From positions 28,148,001 through 28,212,000 of the forward strand of contig NC_046679.1 in the NCBI RefSeq assembly GCF_009870125.1: DNA of 64,000 nt, given 5' to 3'. A model generated the notes under the pieces. It was given only the letters and a program-made list of their open reading frames with translations, did not search any database and was not told the DNA's origin. Positions 17,260-29,765 of this stretch are shown here, in pieces. Both the position numbers and the translations under genes were made by a program. Numbering within the stretch: position 1 is the stretch's first letter; each line of letters begins with the position of its first letter. The DNA is from Drosophila pseudoobscura (Eukaryota; Arthropoda; Insecta; Diptera; Drosophilidae).

Positions 17260-19368
17260 TCAGTTGCTGAAGGCAGCGGCGATTAGATCGCTTCCCGCCA
17301 TTAGAGAGTCGGAGGCCACTGTGATGTGGGCACCCGTCAGTTTGGAGATGAAATCACAAGCGGCTATCTCCGCATAGTTGGCCCCGCCGACCACAAAAAC
17401 AAAGAGATTACGTAGTCGCAGGGGAAACACATCCGCATCCTCCCCACTGGAGGAGGCAGCAGCAGGACCTGGTGACTGTGTCTTTTGCTGTGCAGCATAG
17501 GCCTTGGGCGTCGTCTGTCTGTTGCTGTCCAAATGGAGTTGCATGCCCTCGATCATGGCCAGCTTTGTGGACAACTCTTCAGCGGTGTTGGCGCGCAGCA
17601 GAATGGAGCACAGCTGTGCCACCAGGGGGATGTAGGTGCCATTGAACACGAAGCTGGGGCAGGACTGCACCTCCTTCGATGAGGCGGCACCATCCGGACC
17701 ATCGCCGCAGGAGGTGAGCAGCTTCAAGCGATTGGCATTTGCCTGGAACTCGGTTTGCTGGAACTTGGGCAATGGGAGATTGGCCAGCAGCTTGGTGGGC
17801 GCCTTCTTTTCGGGCAACAGCTGGGGCAGCAGACCCGCTTGGGCGAGCTGCTGGAACACCCCCAACTCGCGATGGCCGAACATGTTGCAGTAGTTCCTGG
17901 CAAAGGTCTGCAGCTCCTCGGGGGCCACGCCCGCGCAGTGATGGAGAAGGCACAGCAGTCGCAGGGTATTGTAGCGCTGGCCATCGGTCGTCAACAGTTC
18001 ATCAATATCCCCCAGCAGGCGCTTCCTGGACACATTATTAAGGATATCCTCCTCTAGGGCTTGAAGTCTGCGAAAGTTTCCCAACATTTGGATAACGATT
18101 TCGCTGGCATTCAAATGCCGCAAGACTTTGGCTTTGAGTTCCGTGAGTTTGGGCAGCTTACGTGCCACGTAATCGTGCATCTCCTCCAGCTGCATGTCGT
18201 TCAATTTCTGCAGCTCCAAGCCCAAGGCCTTGACCTGGGCCCGTATCCAGCTGCTGGCCTGAGCAAAGTGCTTGTAGCGATTGTCGCCATAGATCTCGTC
18301 GGAGGCGGAGTTCAGGCGCACAGAAATGGGTTTGCTGCTGGCCCCCTTTGAGGACTGCTTGCTCTGCAGCAGCTCCACGCGTTGGCTGCTGATCTTGTTC
18401 TTGGAATTGTCTACCACAATTTCGCCCGCTCGCTGCTGGAACACCTCCAGCAGCAGACCCGCATAGATGGCGGGGGTGAGCAGGCTCGAGGGATAGTCCT
18501 TGTCCCGATCGATGATCAGCCAGCCGCCATAATCGGGGAGATTGCTGGACTCCGGCAGCTTGCCCAAGGCCTGCAGCATTTGCAGGAGCTGCGCTGAGTG
18601 TGAGCCAAAGCTGAGTATCACCGCCGGTGGGCCACAGATCATTTGAAGGAGCCGCAGGCTCTGAGCCACGGCCGGCAGAGGCGAACTATCACCCTGGAGG
18701 TACAGGCACTCGTACAGCTAGGGGAATTCATACAGATTAGACAGGTTTTGTGGAGCCCTTGAGGTGCAACCCTTACATTTGGCAACTCCATGCTGAGGAC
18801 ACCCTGATCGAAGTAAATGAAATCCCAATTGTAGTGATGGAGCTGCACCAGGCCCCACAGACCCGCCTGCTCGAGCAGAGTCTGGTAGTACGTGTAGCAG
18901 CTGGGCACACAGATGATGTGGTACATCTTTAGGAATACGTCGGGCGTCTCCACCATGGCCAGGGGCTGCAGCTGCCGCAGGAGGGTCTGATATGTGCCCA
19001 ACAAACTGCGTATCATGTAGATGTGCACCTCATCCGCGGCGCGTGGCAAACTCTGTTTGGCATCGTGCTTGTATATCCTCTGTATACCTTTAAGTCTGCA
19101 AGGGCACATAATCATATGCGTTAAATCACATTTAAGGAAGCAAATTCCACCCACTTTAACCAGGAGGCAGTGCAGACGTGTTCCAGCGGTTTGATGAGAG
19201 CGGGCTCCAGAATCAGCTCCTTTTTGCCGGGTATGGAGCACAGTATGGCTTGGAGCTGCCAATACACGAATCAGAAATCACATATTCGAGTGTTGGAAGC
19301 ATTACCTTTTCCTGGGCCACCAGTTGGAATCCCTGCAGCTTCTTTTCCAGCGTTAATTCCATTATCAT
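17260..19368 (-). CDS. Vps33B: Vps33B, Sec1/Munc18-family trafficking protein
   Basis: Sec1/Munc18 protein that in animals pairs with VIPAS39 (SPE-39) in endosome/lysosome and secretory-granule trafficking. Four exons on the minus strand: 19368-19306, 19255-19155, 19095-18777 and 18717-17260, separated by introns of 50, 59 and 59 bp. They join to 646 residues, close to the ~617 of the human protein. The start MIMELTLEKKLQGFQLVAQE may instead use the second ATG. Family signatures include the spliced PGKKELILEPALIKPLEHVC then ASWLKLKGIQRIYKHDAKQS, the GGWLIIDRDKDYPSSLLTPA block, and the C-terminal FVFVVGGANYAEIAACDFIS. Gene order beside MED28 matches fly CG5121/CG5127 from memory. It is convergent with neugrin. 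Confidence 0.95.
18718..18776 (-). other. Vps33B intron 3 (59 bp)
   Basis: GTAAGG donor after ATG GAG TTG CCA AAT and CCCCTAG acceptor before CTG TAC GAG; frame is maintained (MELPNLYECLYLQGD). Confidence 0.92.
19096..19154 (-). other. Vps33B intron 2 (59 bp)
   Basis: GTGGGT donor splitting a Lys codon and CTTGCAG acceptor; splicing restores SWLKLKGIQRIYKHD of the family. Confidence 0.9.
19256..19305 (-). other. Vps33B intron 1 (50 bp)
   Basis: GTAATG donor and TTGGCAG acceptor, phase 0 (VAQEK|LQAILCSIPGKKE). Fifty bases is near the minimum for fly introns. Confidence 0.85.
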
Positions 19369-19872
19369 CTATTTATTTATCCATTTATCAGCTGATTGCA
19401 GACATTTAACAGGGGCGACTAATTTTTTTAAACATACTTTCCTTCTTCTACGTTGCCGGCAACATGTTCTCTAGCCACAACAACGAACTTGAGCCGCTTT
19501 ATCATGGAAAGGTATGGACAACAGGCAAAATTACGGTCCAGCATCATAACAAGATCATATGAACCTCACCTCACGTGTTTGATTAACGATATGTTGATAG
19601 TTAGGCATGTTGTATGTTGGAAATGTTACCCGAATCACGGGCAGCAGCAAATAGACGCGCCCGCCCAAATACTTTTTGTTATATGTTGAGATGAAAGTAT
19701 CTAGGTCTACATTATATCATCAGTCTATTAAACGTGCATAGTCACTTGCCACCCATTCACTTTCAAACAATTTCTATTTGGCGCGCACCACTCGTACTTG
19801 AAACGGGTAAGGCTCTCTTTTAACCGGTAGTCAACAATCCCATGCACAATGTTGCGGGCAACACTAATTTTC

Positions 19873-20660
19873 ATACCCTGGGGAAATGGGTATTATAGAT
19901 TGAGAATATGTTTGTCATCCCAAACTCCAAAATTCTCTGTTTTAAATCTATTTCAACGATATTTTGCAGCTCATCGTCTTCCTACAGAGATCAAGAATAG
20001 GTATAAGGAGATATATGTACATACACATAAAAGATAAAAATCATATAAATGAATATGTTTAAAACATATCAATCTGAGCAAGGGTCTTTATTCATTTCGT
20101 TTTATCTTCATATTAAATTAACGAAATATGGTATAAAAAGGTCTATACTACGGGTTACACACAACATGTACCAGCATCATTGCGGCATTTTTTGTGGAAT
20201 TATTTTGTTTAAACCTTGTTTTGTTCAAAATACGATAAAATCAAGTATTTTTACCAAGCCATTCAATTAGAAAATAGATTCATTATTTGCTTTAAACTAT
20301 GTGGGTATGGCTTTATGTTCTATGTAGCGAGTAATATTCAACGGAATATCAAAATTGAGTAATATGAACGACTGTCCTCTTTCGATTTTTTTTTGTTTTC
20401 CCATTTTCGCTAAAACCGTTTTTTTTTGTTTGATTTTTTTTGTTCAAACCCTCCTTTAGACAAGATCCAATAAAAGCAATTATTTAAAATAGGCCAGTTA
20501 CGTAAAAAATTGATTCATCAATCGTATAAAATTATGTGGGCATGGCTAGGTGTTCTAGATAGCTAGTAATATTCTACGGAATATCAAAATTGGCCAATAT
20601 GGTTTCCAATCCCTGATGGAGAACGATTAACCTATTATACGCCAAGGGGGTATTTCAATT
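19873..20660. mobile_element. Unclassified interspersed element with tandem internal units
   Basis: The left end has ATACCCTGGGG..GGGTATTATAG. The right end in reverse has ATACCCCC..GTATAATAG, giving an imperfect inverted terminal arrangement. Inside, about 20207-20370 and 20440-20605 are diverged direct repeats sharing ATTATGTGGGYATGGCTW, GTTCTA and TAGCKAGTAATATTC followed by ACGGAATATCAAAATTG. No transposase ORF. The boundaries are uncertain, and the right end overlaps the dispersed-repeat copy B. Confidence 0.45.
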
Positions 20661-20860
20661 TTCCACCGAAAATAATGCAAATGTAATAATTTTAGCGTCG
20701 TTCAGGTGAAAAATATTGTGTTTTTTGTAAATTCAGAGGATGGATTTACAATCCGTAATATTTTCCGCCATTTACCTCCAGTCGTTGATCAGTTTCAAAA
20801 TAGGGGGGTTTAGTGGGCTAAATTCGATTTCTTATCGATTTACGGGACGCTATATTGTTG
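20641..20860 (-). repeat. Dispersed ~210-bp repeat, copy B (inverted)
   Basis: Reverse complement of the copy at 15800-16018 with the same block order. It ends just upstream of the GC-rich putative promoter/first exon at about 20870. Confidence 0.75.
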
Positions 20861-20869
20861 TTGAGGAAC

Positions 20870-21474
20870 AGCCGCGCCGCCCCCAACAACAGTAATTTAA
20901 AACACCCCAACGCGAGCGGACGCCAGTCATTTCTTGCGCTTAGCGGGAATTTCGTGTTTTTTGCGTGTTTCGGAACCGTGTTTACCGCCGTCTTTGTCGC
21001 ATTTACATGCTCTAGCTAAACGTAATCTATTACTCCGCGCCGCCTAAACAAATAGCCGTGCCGACAGTGGCCAAAGTGCAATTGAGGAACCACAGCCTAT
21101 TTCATACAGTGTCTGCCCGCGAAATTAATAGGCGCCGTTATCTTGTGGAGATATTTTCCTCCTGCATAACAGCCAAAGGCCAGCCATTCCTCTATCTCTC
21201 TCACACAAGAAAGAATAAATGTTTATGGAGTAGTAAAGTATATAAATGAATATATATATCATGTCCAGCGGAAACTAGAGGAAAATCAAAGTTTAACAAA
21301 CGTGTGTTTATATTTGTGTGGCCGCAAGTGTAGTCCCGTTCACTCTCTCTCTCTCTGTGTTTCTGTGCGTGTTCGTTCGCGGGTGTTTGTGTGTGAGTGA
21401 GCTGGCAAGCATGTGTTTGTGATTTTATGTTGAATTGAATGCCGCCCTCCGCGCGCTCTCTCTACAGTTACAAG
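20870..21474 (+). other. Putative promoter and non-coding first exon of large gene
   Basis: GC-richer DNA with CpG-containing GCCGCGCC, CGAGCGGACGCC and CGCGCCGCC blocks stands out from AT-rich flanks. It is followed by mRNA-leader-like CA/GT/CT-rich sequence and ends at a consensus donor CAAG|GTAAGA at 21474/21475. A short ORF starting at 21439 (MPPSARSLYSYK) runs exactly to the donor in phase 0. If spliced to the acceptor at 58948/58949 it would end two bases before the next ATG, so it would be an upstream ORF. The start site is not placed. This is inference from sequence signals only. Confidence 0.5.
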
Positions 21475-22755
21475 GTAAGAGGATGAGTAATTTGTTTAAA
21501 ACAACAACAAACACAAAAAACATTACATTTTTTTGTGGTTGAAAAATGTTTGCACTCGAATATTTTTGCAGATACCTCAAATTGTTGAGCTAATGATAAA
21601 AATACTTGAATGAGAGCTGAGCTGTCTCTTGTGTTGTTGTTACTACCGCTTGTTGCATGCCATCCTTTTTCTCGCTCGCTCTGGCGCTCTTTCTTTTCTT
21701 TACTCCCTCCTCTCGCTCTCATCTGCCGTCTGCCCCGTCTGTCAGTCATTATGTCTTTCGCTGCGTTTTGGCATGCCGTTTTAGAGAAGGGTATGATGTG
21801 CTGCACTAGCACTATGGAGGGTACATATTCACGAAAGCTAACTGTTTCATATAGAGATTCCCAAGTCGAAACAAAAATGTGACCACCTGCTATAAGGGTA
21901 TCAAATGATTCGATCCTCTGGTGTCGTCACCCTTCTCGTTTTCTTATAGTCGCTGGCTGCTGATGTTGTTTTCTTCTTCTTCGCCGTCGCTGTTTTTTTT
22001 CGGTTTCTTTGCGTTTGTTTGTTATACCGGTTTGGATCATCATCAGTGTCTCTCTCTCTCTCTCGCCCTCTGCCGCTGCAGGTAGTTGTTGTGCACATCG
22101 TTTACTTTTAGATTTTCCTTCGGTTTTGCGCTTCTGTGCGTTTGCGTTTCCGTCTGCTCTTTTTCACATTGTGATCTTCTTCTATTTCCCTGCTCCCCCC
22201 CTCTTGTTTCTTAATTATGTTTTATTTGTCTTCTGGGGGATCATAAAAGCAGATGAAGATTCGTTCGCATTAAAAGTTCATTTTCGTTGGACAGCAAATT
22301 TATTGTTTCTTCTTAAAAATAATTTGCATTTTATTTTTTTTGCACCAAAGGCTGTTCAACTTTTGTTTATGGGTTTTACTCTGAGATCATTGGAGCAGGG
22401 GTTCCAAATTTAATTTTAGAAAGGTTTTAAGGAATAATCTATGATTAATTTGCACTTAATCATGTAATTAACAAAGAAACAAAGAAGATGAATGAATCAT
22501 ATATTTAGTTTCCGTAATTGCAAACAAAGCATATAAGAAACGGTATAGACTCTTCTAAGAACCGCTTTTCCAGCTCTAAAAAGGTGCCTCATTTCGTTTT
22601 GTTTTTGAACTTCTAATGTTTCTCTAAACATCGATTATACCCTGATGTATAAATAACATATCGAGACGCATTAACGGTAATTGCAATGGCCAAGAAATGT
22701 CTAATGATGAAATTAATATTGTTGCTCATCGACCGCCGGCGTATTTACAAAAAAT

Positions 22756-23141
22756 ACACACACACACACACACACATGCAGTACCGACACCACTTTACCG
22801 ACTTCCTCATGGCCAGAATCCGCGACGATGTGTATATTCAATACGATAACAATAACAAAACTCGGTAAATCGAAGAAATAATTCATTTTGCGTTTAGATA
22901 AATAAACATTTTCTGCTGCTCCCAAGGCGATAACCCCAGGGGGGGCGGAGAGTGCCAAAGGGAGAGATGGGGCGAGGCCCAGCCATAAATTCTTCAAGAA
23001 AAATTCTGCACTAATTAAAACCAGAAACAAATTACACATCGAAAACGAACAGAAGGAAAGAGGGAAAAAAATAAAAATGAAAAGTAACAGAACTACAGGA
23101 ATTTTTGCGTAAGCACGCACACACACACACACACACACACA
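22756..23141. repeat. Two (CA)n microsatellites
   Basis: (CA)10 at 22756-22776 and (CA)12 at 23118-23141, separated by unique AT-rich sequence. Confidence 0.9.
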
Positions 23142-25575
23142 AGAGAGAGGGAGCAAGGGAGATGCACCCGGTTTAGGATCGAAAAAAAGTTACAAAATTC
23201 GTGTTTTTCTTCTAAGAAAACATTAAGTAATTCCAAGCACTGGGATACACCTTAGTCACAATATCAATTCTTTTTGTGTTTCTTTGTTGTTCTTTTCCTT
23301 TTTTTTTTTTGTTGGAGGCGTGTGAATTTGCTTCGATTTTGATGTCTGTTTCAGTTTCTTTTCTTTGCTTTGCTCATTTCGGGGCGTGCAAACACACGCA
23401 AACACAATCCAAACCCCCTCCCCAATTAGTATTGTTGTTTATTCCCTCTATTGGCTTGCGGCAAATAAGGCGGCTCTCTATTAGCTTTTGGTCTTTGTCT
23501 GCCCTGCCCTTCCCCTCTCTCTGCCTTCTGTGTGAATTACTGTTTAGAATGGATATTCCTCTTCCAATTATATTTCGCGCTTTATTTGTTTTATCGGCTT
23601 TTTCGCACACACTTGTACTTGTACTCGGGAGAGCTATTTTTGGCTTTGCCTTTCCTTTCCTTTACTTTCCGCTTTGGTTTTTTTTCTTTCGTATTTCTGT
23701 TTCTCGTCATCGCCCACACGTGTTACCGCCGAGATTGTTGCATTTGTTGCGGTTTATTCGAATGAGATTTTCCCGTTCCTTTGTGCGTAATTACGTGAAT
23801 GAGTTCTCACACAAATTTGCGCATTTCCAGCCCCCCTCCCCCTTCCCCCTCTCACTCTTCTCTCTGATTTCTTGCTGAATCACTGAAAAGAAAAGAGTAT
23901 CCAAAGGGTTTTAAAATCTACAAAATTAAGGAAAAATTACAGCTTTTAATCGGTTTTCTTTTCATTACAAAAAAATGTCTCACTTGTTTTTAAGGGTGAC
24001 TCACGGCAAAAAAAAAAAAAATAAATTAAACAAAAAATTCCCCAGAATACGTAAGCGAAAGACCCAGTTTCTTGAGCATTCTTCAATCTTCATCATCTTT
24101 GCATTTGGTTGTGGGGGAAACAATAAAAAACAGCGACAGGCAGAGAGAGAGAGAGAGAGGGAGAGGGGGAGTCTTTTGGGGGATAGGTGAAAAACACATG
24201 GTAAGGAGACTGGGGCTGAGGAGTAGGAGTACGAATAGAGCATGATGAGGATGAGGATGACTTGCTCGCATTGCCTGACTGACGTACGTTTGGGGGCCCC
24301 CCACTCTTGGGGGCCAACATGTGTGCTGCCTCACGGAAAGTATTTCTTTTTTTTTTGGCGCGAGTCCAAGAACAAAACAAAAGCAAAGCATGCGAAATAA
24401 AGCAAATCAAAATTATACGAAATATATAGGAAAAAATGCAAAGAAAATAAAGATTAAACCAGAATTCCAAAGACAAAAAAGGAAAAATAAATGTAATTGT
24501 AAAGTAGATCATTTGGAGGGAATATCTCCAAGAAAGGATGAGAAAAAAGACTAAAAGATCCCCAATAAAAATCTGGAGAAAAATCTAAAGAAAAGGCTCT
24601 CCCCAATTGAACCAAAAAATAAATGCAAAATCTGCAAAATATTCGTTGAATTTTTGTCGTATTGCTAGACAAAAGAAATTTTTTTGCTGAGTCAAAAGTG
24701 CAGGCAGAATAAAAGAAGCTTTTCGTTGAAGAAAAATCTCTCTTTTCGAGCGGTCGCTTTCCCAAGAGTTAACTTAACTAGTTCTCGTGTTTGTTTTTTT
24801 TTCGCGTGTGTTTTCCATTTTCTTTGCTGTTTTGTTTTGGGGGCCAGCGACATTGCGGAGCGAATAAACAATGGAGGAGCGGGGTAGGGGTATGGCAAGC
24901 GCTTTTCCGCTTTTCCAGCGTTTACTGCTCAGCTATGCCTGGCACGTTGCCGTCCGCTCAAATTGCCACGAAAGGTGAGAAATTTTGAGGGAAAACGAAC
25001 GAACACCGAACCCCCAATCCCCCAATCCCCCCACCCACAACTTGAGATTGCTTCAGTTTCTCTCAGACACAAGAAAAAACCCAATTTTTTCTTCTTCGTT
25101 TTTTTTTTTGGGGTGGGGTGTGGGTGCGGGTGGGGTGTCGTCATTTTCCGGCGTAGGAAAACTGAAACGGAAACTGAGATGTGAAAGCCGCGTGCGTCTG
25201 GTGGGGTGGGGTGGGGTGGGGTGGGTTGGGTTGGGGAGCTGGTTTCTTAATGAATTGGCCATGTCGAAAACAAGTTAACTTAATGGCCGACTGCCTAACG
25301 ACCGACTGATTTGCATGGCATTTTTCCACCTTGGAATTTTCCAATAAAATTGGAAAATTTTGAACGCTTGTATAGAGAATATTTAAACATGTAAAAGAAA
25401 GCCTAAAATGGAAACTTAACCTTAAAAATAAAATATTTAAAATAAACAAATAGCGTAGGAAAGTTTATAAAATTTGAAATTTTAATAGATATTTATGGGT
25501 TTAAAAACATCTGAAAGGTGATACATTTTTACATCATTTCTAAAATTTTTGTAGATATTTGCACAGTACAAATTT

Positions 25576-26190
25576 TGAAATTGCGCCAAGTCTCCAAAAA
25601 GGGTTTATAGAATTTTTTTTAAATTCTTTATAATTATTTGATAATTTTTAATAATAGTTTTTGTCTCCTGCTAAGTTGTTATTGGATATTGACCCAGCCA
25701 ATGCCGCTTAAAAATTCTGAAAGGTACCAAAAAGCGTTTTTAGAATTTTTAAAAAATTCTTTACAATAATTAAATAATTTTTAATAATATGAGTACAAAA
25801 ATCTCTGTAACACAGTGTTATAGGATTTTTATTTGATATTGAACCAGTCGATGCCGCTTGAAAATTCTGAAAGGTACCAAAAGCGTTTTTAGAATTTTTA
25901 AAAAATTCTTTACAATAATTAAATAATTTTTAATAATAGTTAAATAAATTTTTATAATAGTTTTTAATAATATATAATCTTTTGCTGAGTATAAAAATCA
26001 CTGTAACACACTGTTATCGGATTTTTATTGAATATTAACCCAGTCGATGCCGCTTGAAAATTTTGAAAGACACCAAAAAGGGTTTATAGAATTTTTTCAA
26101 ATTCTATATAATAATTTAATAATTTTTAATAATAATTTTTGTCTCCTGCTAAGTAAAAAAATTACTGTAGCACACTGTTATAGGTCCCTA
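25576..26190 (+). repeat. ~150-bp tandem repeat, about 3.5 copies
   Basis: Successive units contain CCAGTCGATGCCGCTTGAAA, ATTCTGAAAGGTACCAAAA, a GCGTTTTTAGAA..TTTAAAAAATTC block, an AATAATTAAATAATTTTTAA block and CTGTAACACASTGTTATMGG. Anchor positions are 25691, 25841 and about 26037, so spacing is 150 then ~196 bp, the longer unit having an inserted AT stretch. Satellite-like; no ORF. Confidence 0.8.
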
Positions 26191-26936
26191 TCTGATTTCA
26201 CAATTAATTTTGATGTTCTCCAAATAGAGAAAATGTCAGAAAAAAAACTTGAAGTGAATGGCCTTTTCCTGGTGCCTTTCTTTTCTGGCATTCAATGGAC
26301 TTCTACACTTGAAAAATCCTACAAGTCCTGGCTTTTCTCTAACACAAAAACAAGAACAACAATCGGTAGAAGTGCACCTGCCACCTGCCACATGTCGATA
26401 CAGAAAGAACTGAACAGACAAAAGATACAAATATAAACCCAAATCGAAAGCAAAAAAAAAAGAACTATCGATGCAGAGTTGTTCTTCACTCAAGCGAATT
26501 GACATTTTGCTTAAAGGTAGAATATATTTGTGAAAAATATATGTGCAAGAAAAAAACGATGTATTTATATGTTTGTTTGCATTCTCCCTCTCTCTCGCCC
26601 CCCTTTCGGCACCTTGCTGGCAAAATGTCGAAGAAATGTTGCCACACACGAGAGAAATGTATATATTTGAAAGCGACTGCATTTTAACACATGATTTCAT
26701 ATGCAAATATGAACAATGCAAAAGAATAGAACGGGAAGAACCAGTGGGGATGGAGGGGGGATGGGGAGGTCCGGGAAAGAGACGAAAATTTATGTGAAAT
26801 CACAAAATTTATGGCATTATGACTGGCTGAGAGAGCAAGAGAGATGGCAACTCCAGCAGCAGATAACAGAAGAGGCAGGAGAGCGAGGGAGGGAGGGGGA
26901 GAGAGGGAGAAGAAAGTTGCCAAGAAGTTGAGGCTG

Positions 26937-26962
26937 TCCTGCCCTGCCCTGCCCTGCCCTGC
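26937..26962. repeat. (GCCCT)n microsatellite
   Basis: Five consecutive CCTGC/GCCCT units. Confidence 0.9.
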
Positions 26963-27304
26963 CTGCTGGGCGGGCTTTGCATTACCGTTTCTTTTTCGGG
27001 TGAGCTACCCTGTATTTTTGGAGTAGAAAAAGGGTAGATTTTTGGAAGAAGAAAACCGCTCTTGGGGGGAGAATTTTGGGAGGAAGTTCAAAGGTCTTTT
27101 CAAACGATAAATACAAATATCAACGTTAAATATTATAGTATTAAAAACCCAAACTCCAACCAGATATTACATGACAAAAAATTCCCTTAAATTTTTAGTT
27201 CGATTCAATTCTCTTTTCTCACATTCTTCAGCTCTGTTTCGGTCCCCAGAATCCAGTCCAAAAATACACAGTATTACAGAAAAAATACAAACAAAGATTT
27301 AAAT

Positions 27305-27620
27305 AATTAAAAAAAAAAAAAAATATAATAACTAAAAAATAAATATAATGATTAAAATAACAATATATAACAATAAAAAAAAAAAAATTAACAAAAATTA
27401 AAAAAAATAGCAAAAATTAAAAATAAAAAAATTAACAAAAAAAAATAATTAAAAAATTATAGTTATTAAAAAAAATATAATAATTAAAAAAATATATATA
27501 ATAATTAAAAAAATATATATAATAATTAAAAAAATATATATAATAATTAAAAAATAAAATTATAATAAAATGAATATAATAATTATAAAAATATATTTTT
27601 ATTAGATGGTTTTTTATTAC
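27305..27620. repeat. AT-rich tandem array
   Basis: A/T-only sequence; 27470-27560 has about four near-identical units of TATATATAATAATTAAAAAA type. Confidence 0.85.
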
Positions 27621-28058
27621 TATTATTATTTTATTTTTTTCATTTAGTAAAGGCTTTGTATTTGATTATAAAATAATAATACAATTTGTTTGTTACTTAA
27701 AAAAAAAAAAATAAAAATGCGTGCTATTATGGTCGAAGGGAATTTGGAGGGGGATATTATTTGGTTCAAGGGTGGAGCGCCTCTTAGAGCCTCATCCTGT
27801 AGGGATTAGAAGTATGAATTTATTTATATTCTATTTATTTTTTGAAAGAAGTATTTTTATTTTTTGGGTAGAGTTTTTGTTTTGTATCCCAGTGGGTATC
27901 TTTTAGTCGTCATGACTGCCCATCTCTCCTGTTATTTGTTTCTTGTCTTGAGTTCATTTTCGTCTTCTCTGCCTCTCTCTCTCCCCCTGCCTCCCTCCCT
28001 TTCTCGCTCACTCGTTTTTCACTTACTTTAGTTGTTTGCCAAAGTTATACAATTTTTC

Positions 28059-28060
28059 TG

Positions 28061-28082
<22 letters not shown>
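28059..28082. repeat. (TG)12 microsatellite
   Basis: Uninterrupted TG tract followed by TATGTATGTG. Confidence 0.92.
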
Positions 28083-28091
<9 letters not shown>

Positions 28092-29287
28092 GTCTGTACT
28101 TTTTGGCACGTGACAATAAATTGTTGTTTGTTGCAGGCCCCCCCCCCCCGCCCCCGCTCCATACATTGTTGTTTGCCTGCTGAAAAGTGTGTCATAAATG
28201 TCATAGTTAATATTTGCTGCTCTGTAAATTTTCTGCTGCTACTTTTCTTGTCAGAGACTTCTTTATTTTATTTTTTTTTTGGCAACGTATGGGATTGGGG
28301 CTTGGGGTTGGGGCCTTACTACGATTGGTATCCGCTGTGTGTTCTGTCAACCTTGACCTGCTAAAAAACAAAAGCAATGAGCCAGAGAGAGAGAGAGAGA
28401 GACACAGAGAAATTGCAAAGCGAGCAAATTTATGGGATTTTTGTGGCTCAAAAGTCACAGATTCAATGCATGACGTCCCTCTGTCTCTCTGTCACTCGAT
28501 CCATAACCAATAATAACCGCAAAAAGATACATGAGATACCAGTGCACTCGTATTCGTATTTTTAATTAGAGATTGAGACCCAGAAAGGGACAGACAGAGA
28601 GGGGGGAAAGGGTTTCAATTAGAGATTAATACCCCAAAGGGAAAAAGAGAAGAAAAACGTCAATGTAAGAGCGAGAGACACAGAATCGGGAATGGAAATC
28701 TCATGAGGGGGAGACGGTTTAGAAGTCAGTCATGAATGATGCCTTATCAATCATTTATTAATGACACACCCTGTATGAATGTAGGGCTGCCCTGACTTTA
28801 AGATGTCTGGGCTTTGGGCCATAAAAACTTGTACGGAAAAGCCCTAGGTAACCCTGGAAACAAAACACCTTTAAATCATCTTATTTTTATTTTTTTTTTG
28901 TGCCGAACGTTTTGCTTGAATGAAAACCACAAAAGCTGAAATTCAATCGACATATTGCTTATGGGGAAAAAGTGCTGTGCTTGAGGAACCTTGAACCAAA
29001 AACTAGAACTAGAATGAAAGATGAGCAGAGCAGAGCGGAGCGGAGCAGAAAGGAGAGGAAGTGGGCGGTGCAGGGGTAGAGGGTGGAGGGTGGAGTGGCA
29101 GTAATGCACATTAATCTCTCACCTGCTACCAACAACACAAAAACAAGCTAAAAGGAGGGAAAGAGAGAGAGGGAGAGAGCTAGAAATATGATTGAAGAGT
29201 ATAGAGATGCTTACGGCAAGTAGGTTTTGGGTTAAACGAAGCATTTGATACCCTAAGGGAACCAAGGATTCATTTTGGGAAGCATTC

Positions 29288-29765
29288 AATATATAATAAA
29301 TAAATAAGAAATAAATACAACATAAATAATAATAAATAAAAATAAATAATAATAAATAAAAATAAATAATAATAAATAAAAATAAATAATAATAAATAAA
29401 AATAAATAATAATAAATAAAAATAAATAATAATAAATAAAAATAAATAATAATAAATAATAATAAATAAAAATAAATAATAATAAATAAAAATAAATAAT
29501 AATAAATAAAAATAAATAATAATAAATAAAAAAAAAAAATAAAATAAAAAAAAATAAAAATAAATAAATAATAATAAATAAATAATAATAAATAAATAAT
29601 AATAAATAAATAATAATAAATAAATAATAATAATAAATAAATAATAATAATAAATAAATAATAATAATAAATAAATAATAATAAATAAATGATAATAACA
29701 AATAATAAATAAATAATAAATAAATAATAAATAAATAATAAATAAATAATAAATAAATAATAATA
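29288..29765. repeat. AATAAATAATAATAAATAAA minisatellite
   Basis: About 480 bp of A/T-only ~20-bp units (left) grading into ~11-14-bp AATAAATAATAAT units (right). It creates a long spurious minus-strand frame of Ile/Tyr/Leu/Phe repeats that should not be annotated as protein. Confidence 0.93.

Larger units (their letters stand above)
19369..20870. other. Repeat-rich region upstream of Vps33B
   Basis: No gene seen. It holds the Vps33B promoter, an element-like block (19873-20660) with tandem internal units, and copy B of the dispersed ~210-bp repeat. Confidence 0.6.

Noticed and set aside
22080..22081. CTGCAG|GTAGTT after a CT-rich tract as another ratchet site
   Set aside because: Only about 600 bp from the first donor, weak GTAGTT donor, and it lies at the edge of a (TC)n microsatellite that mimics a pyrimidine tract.
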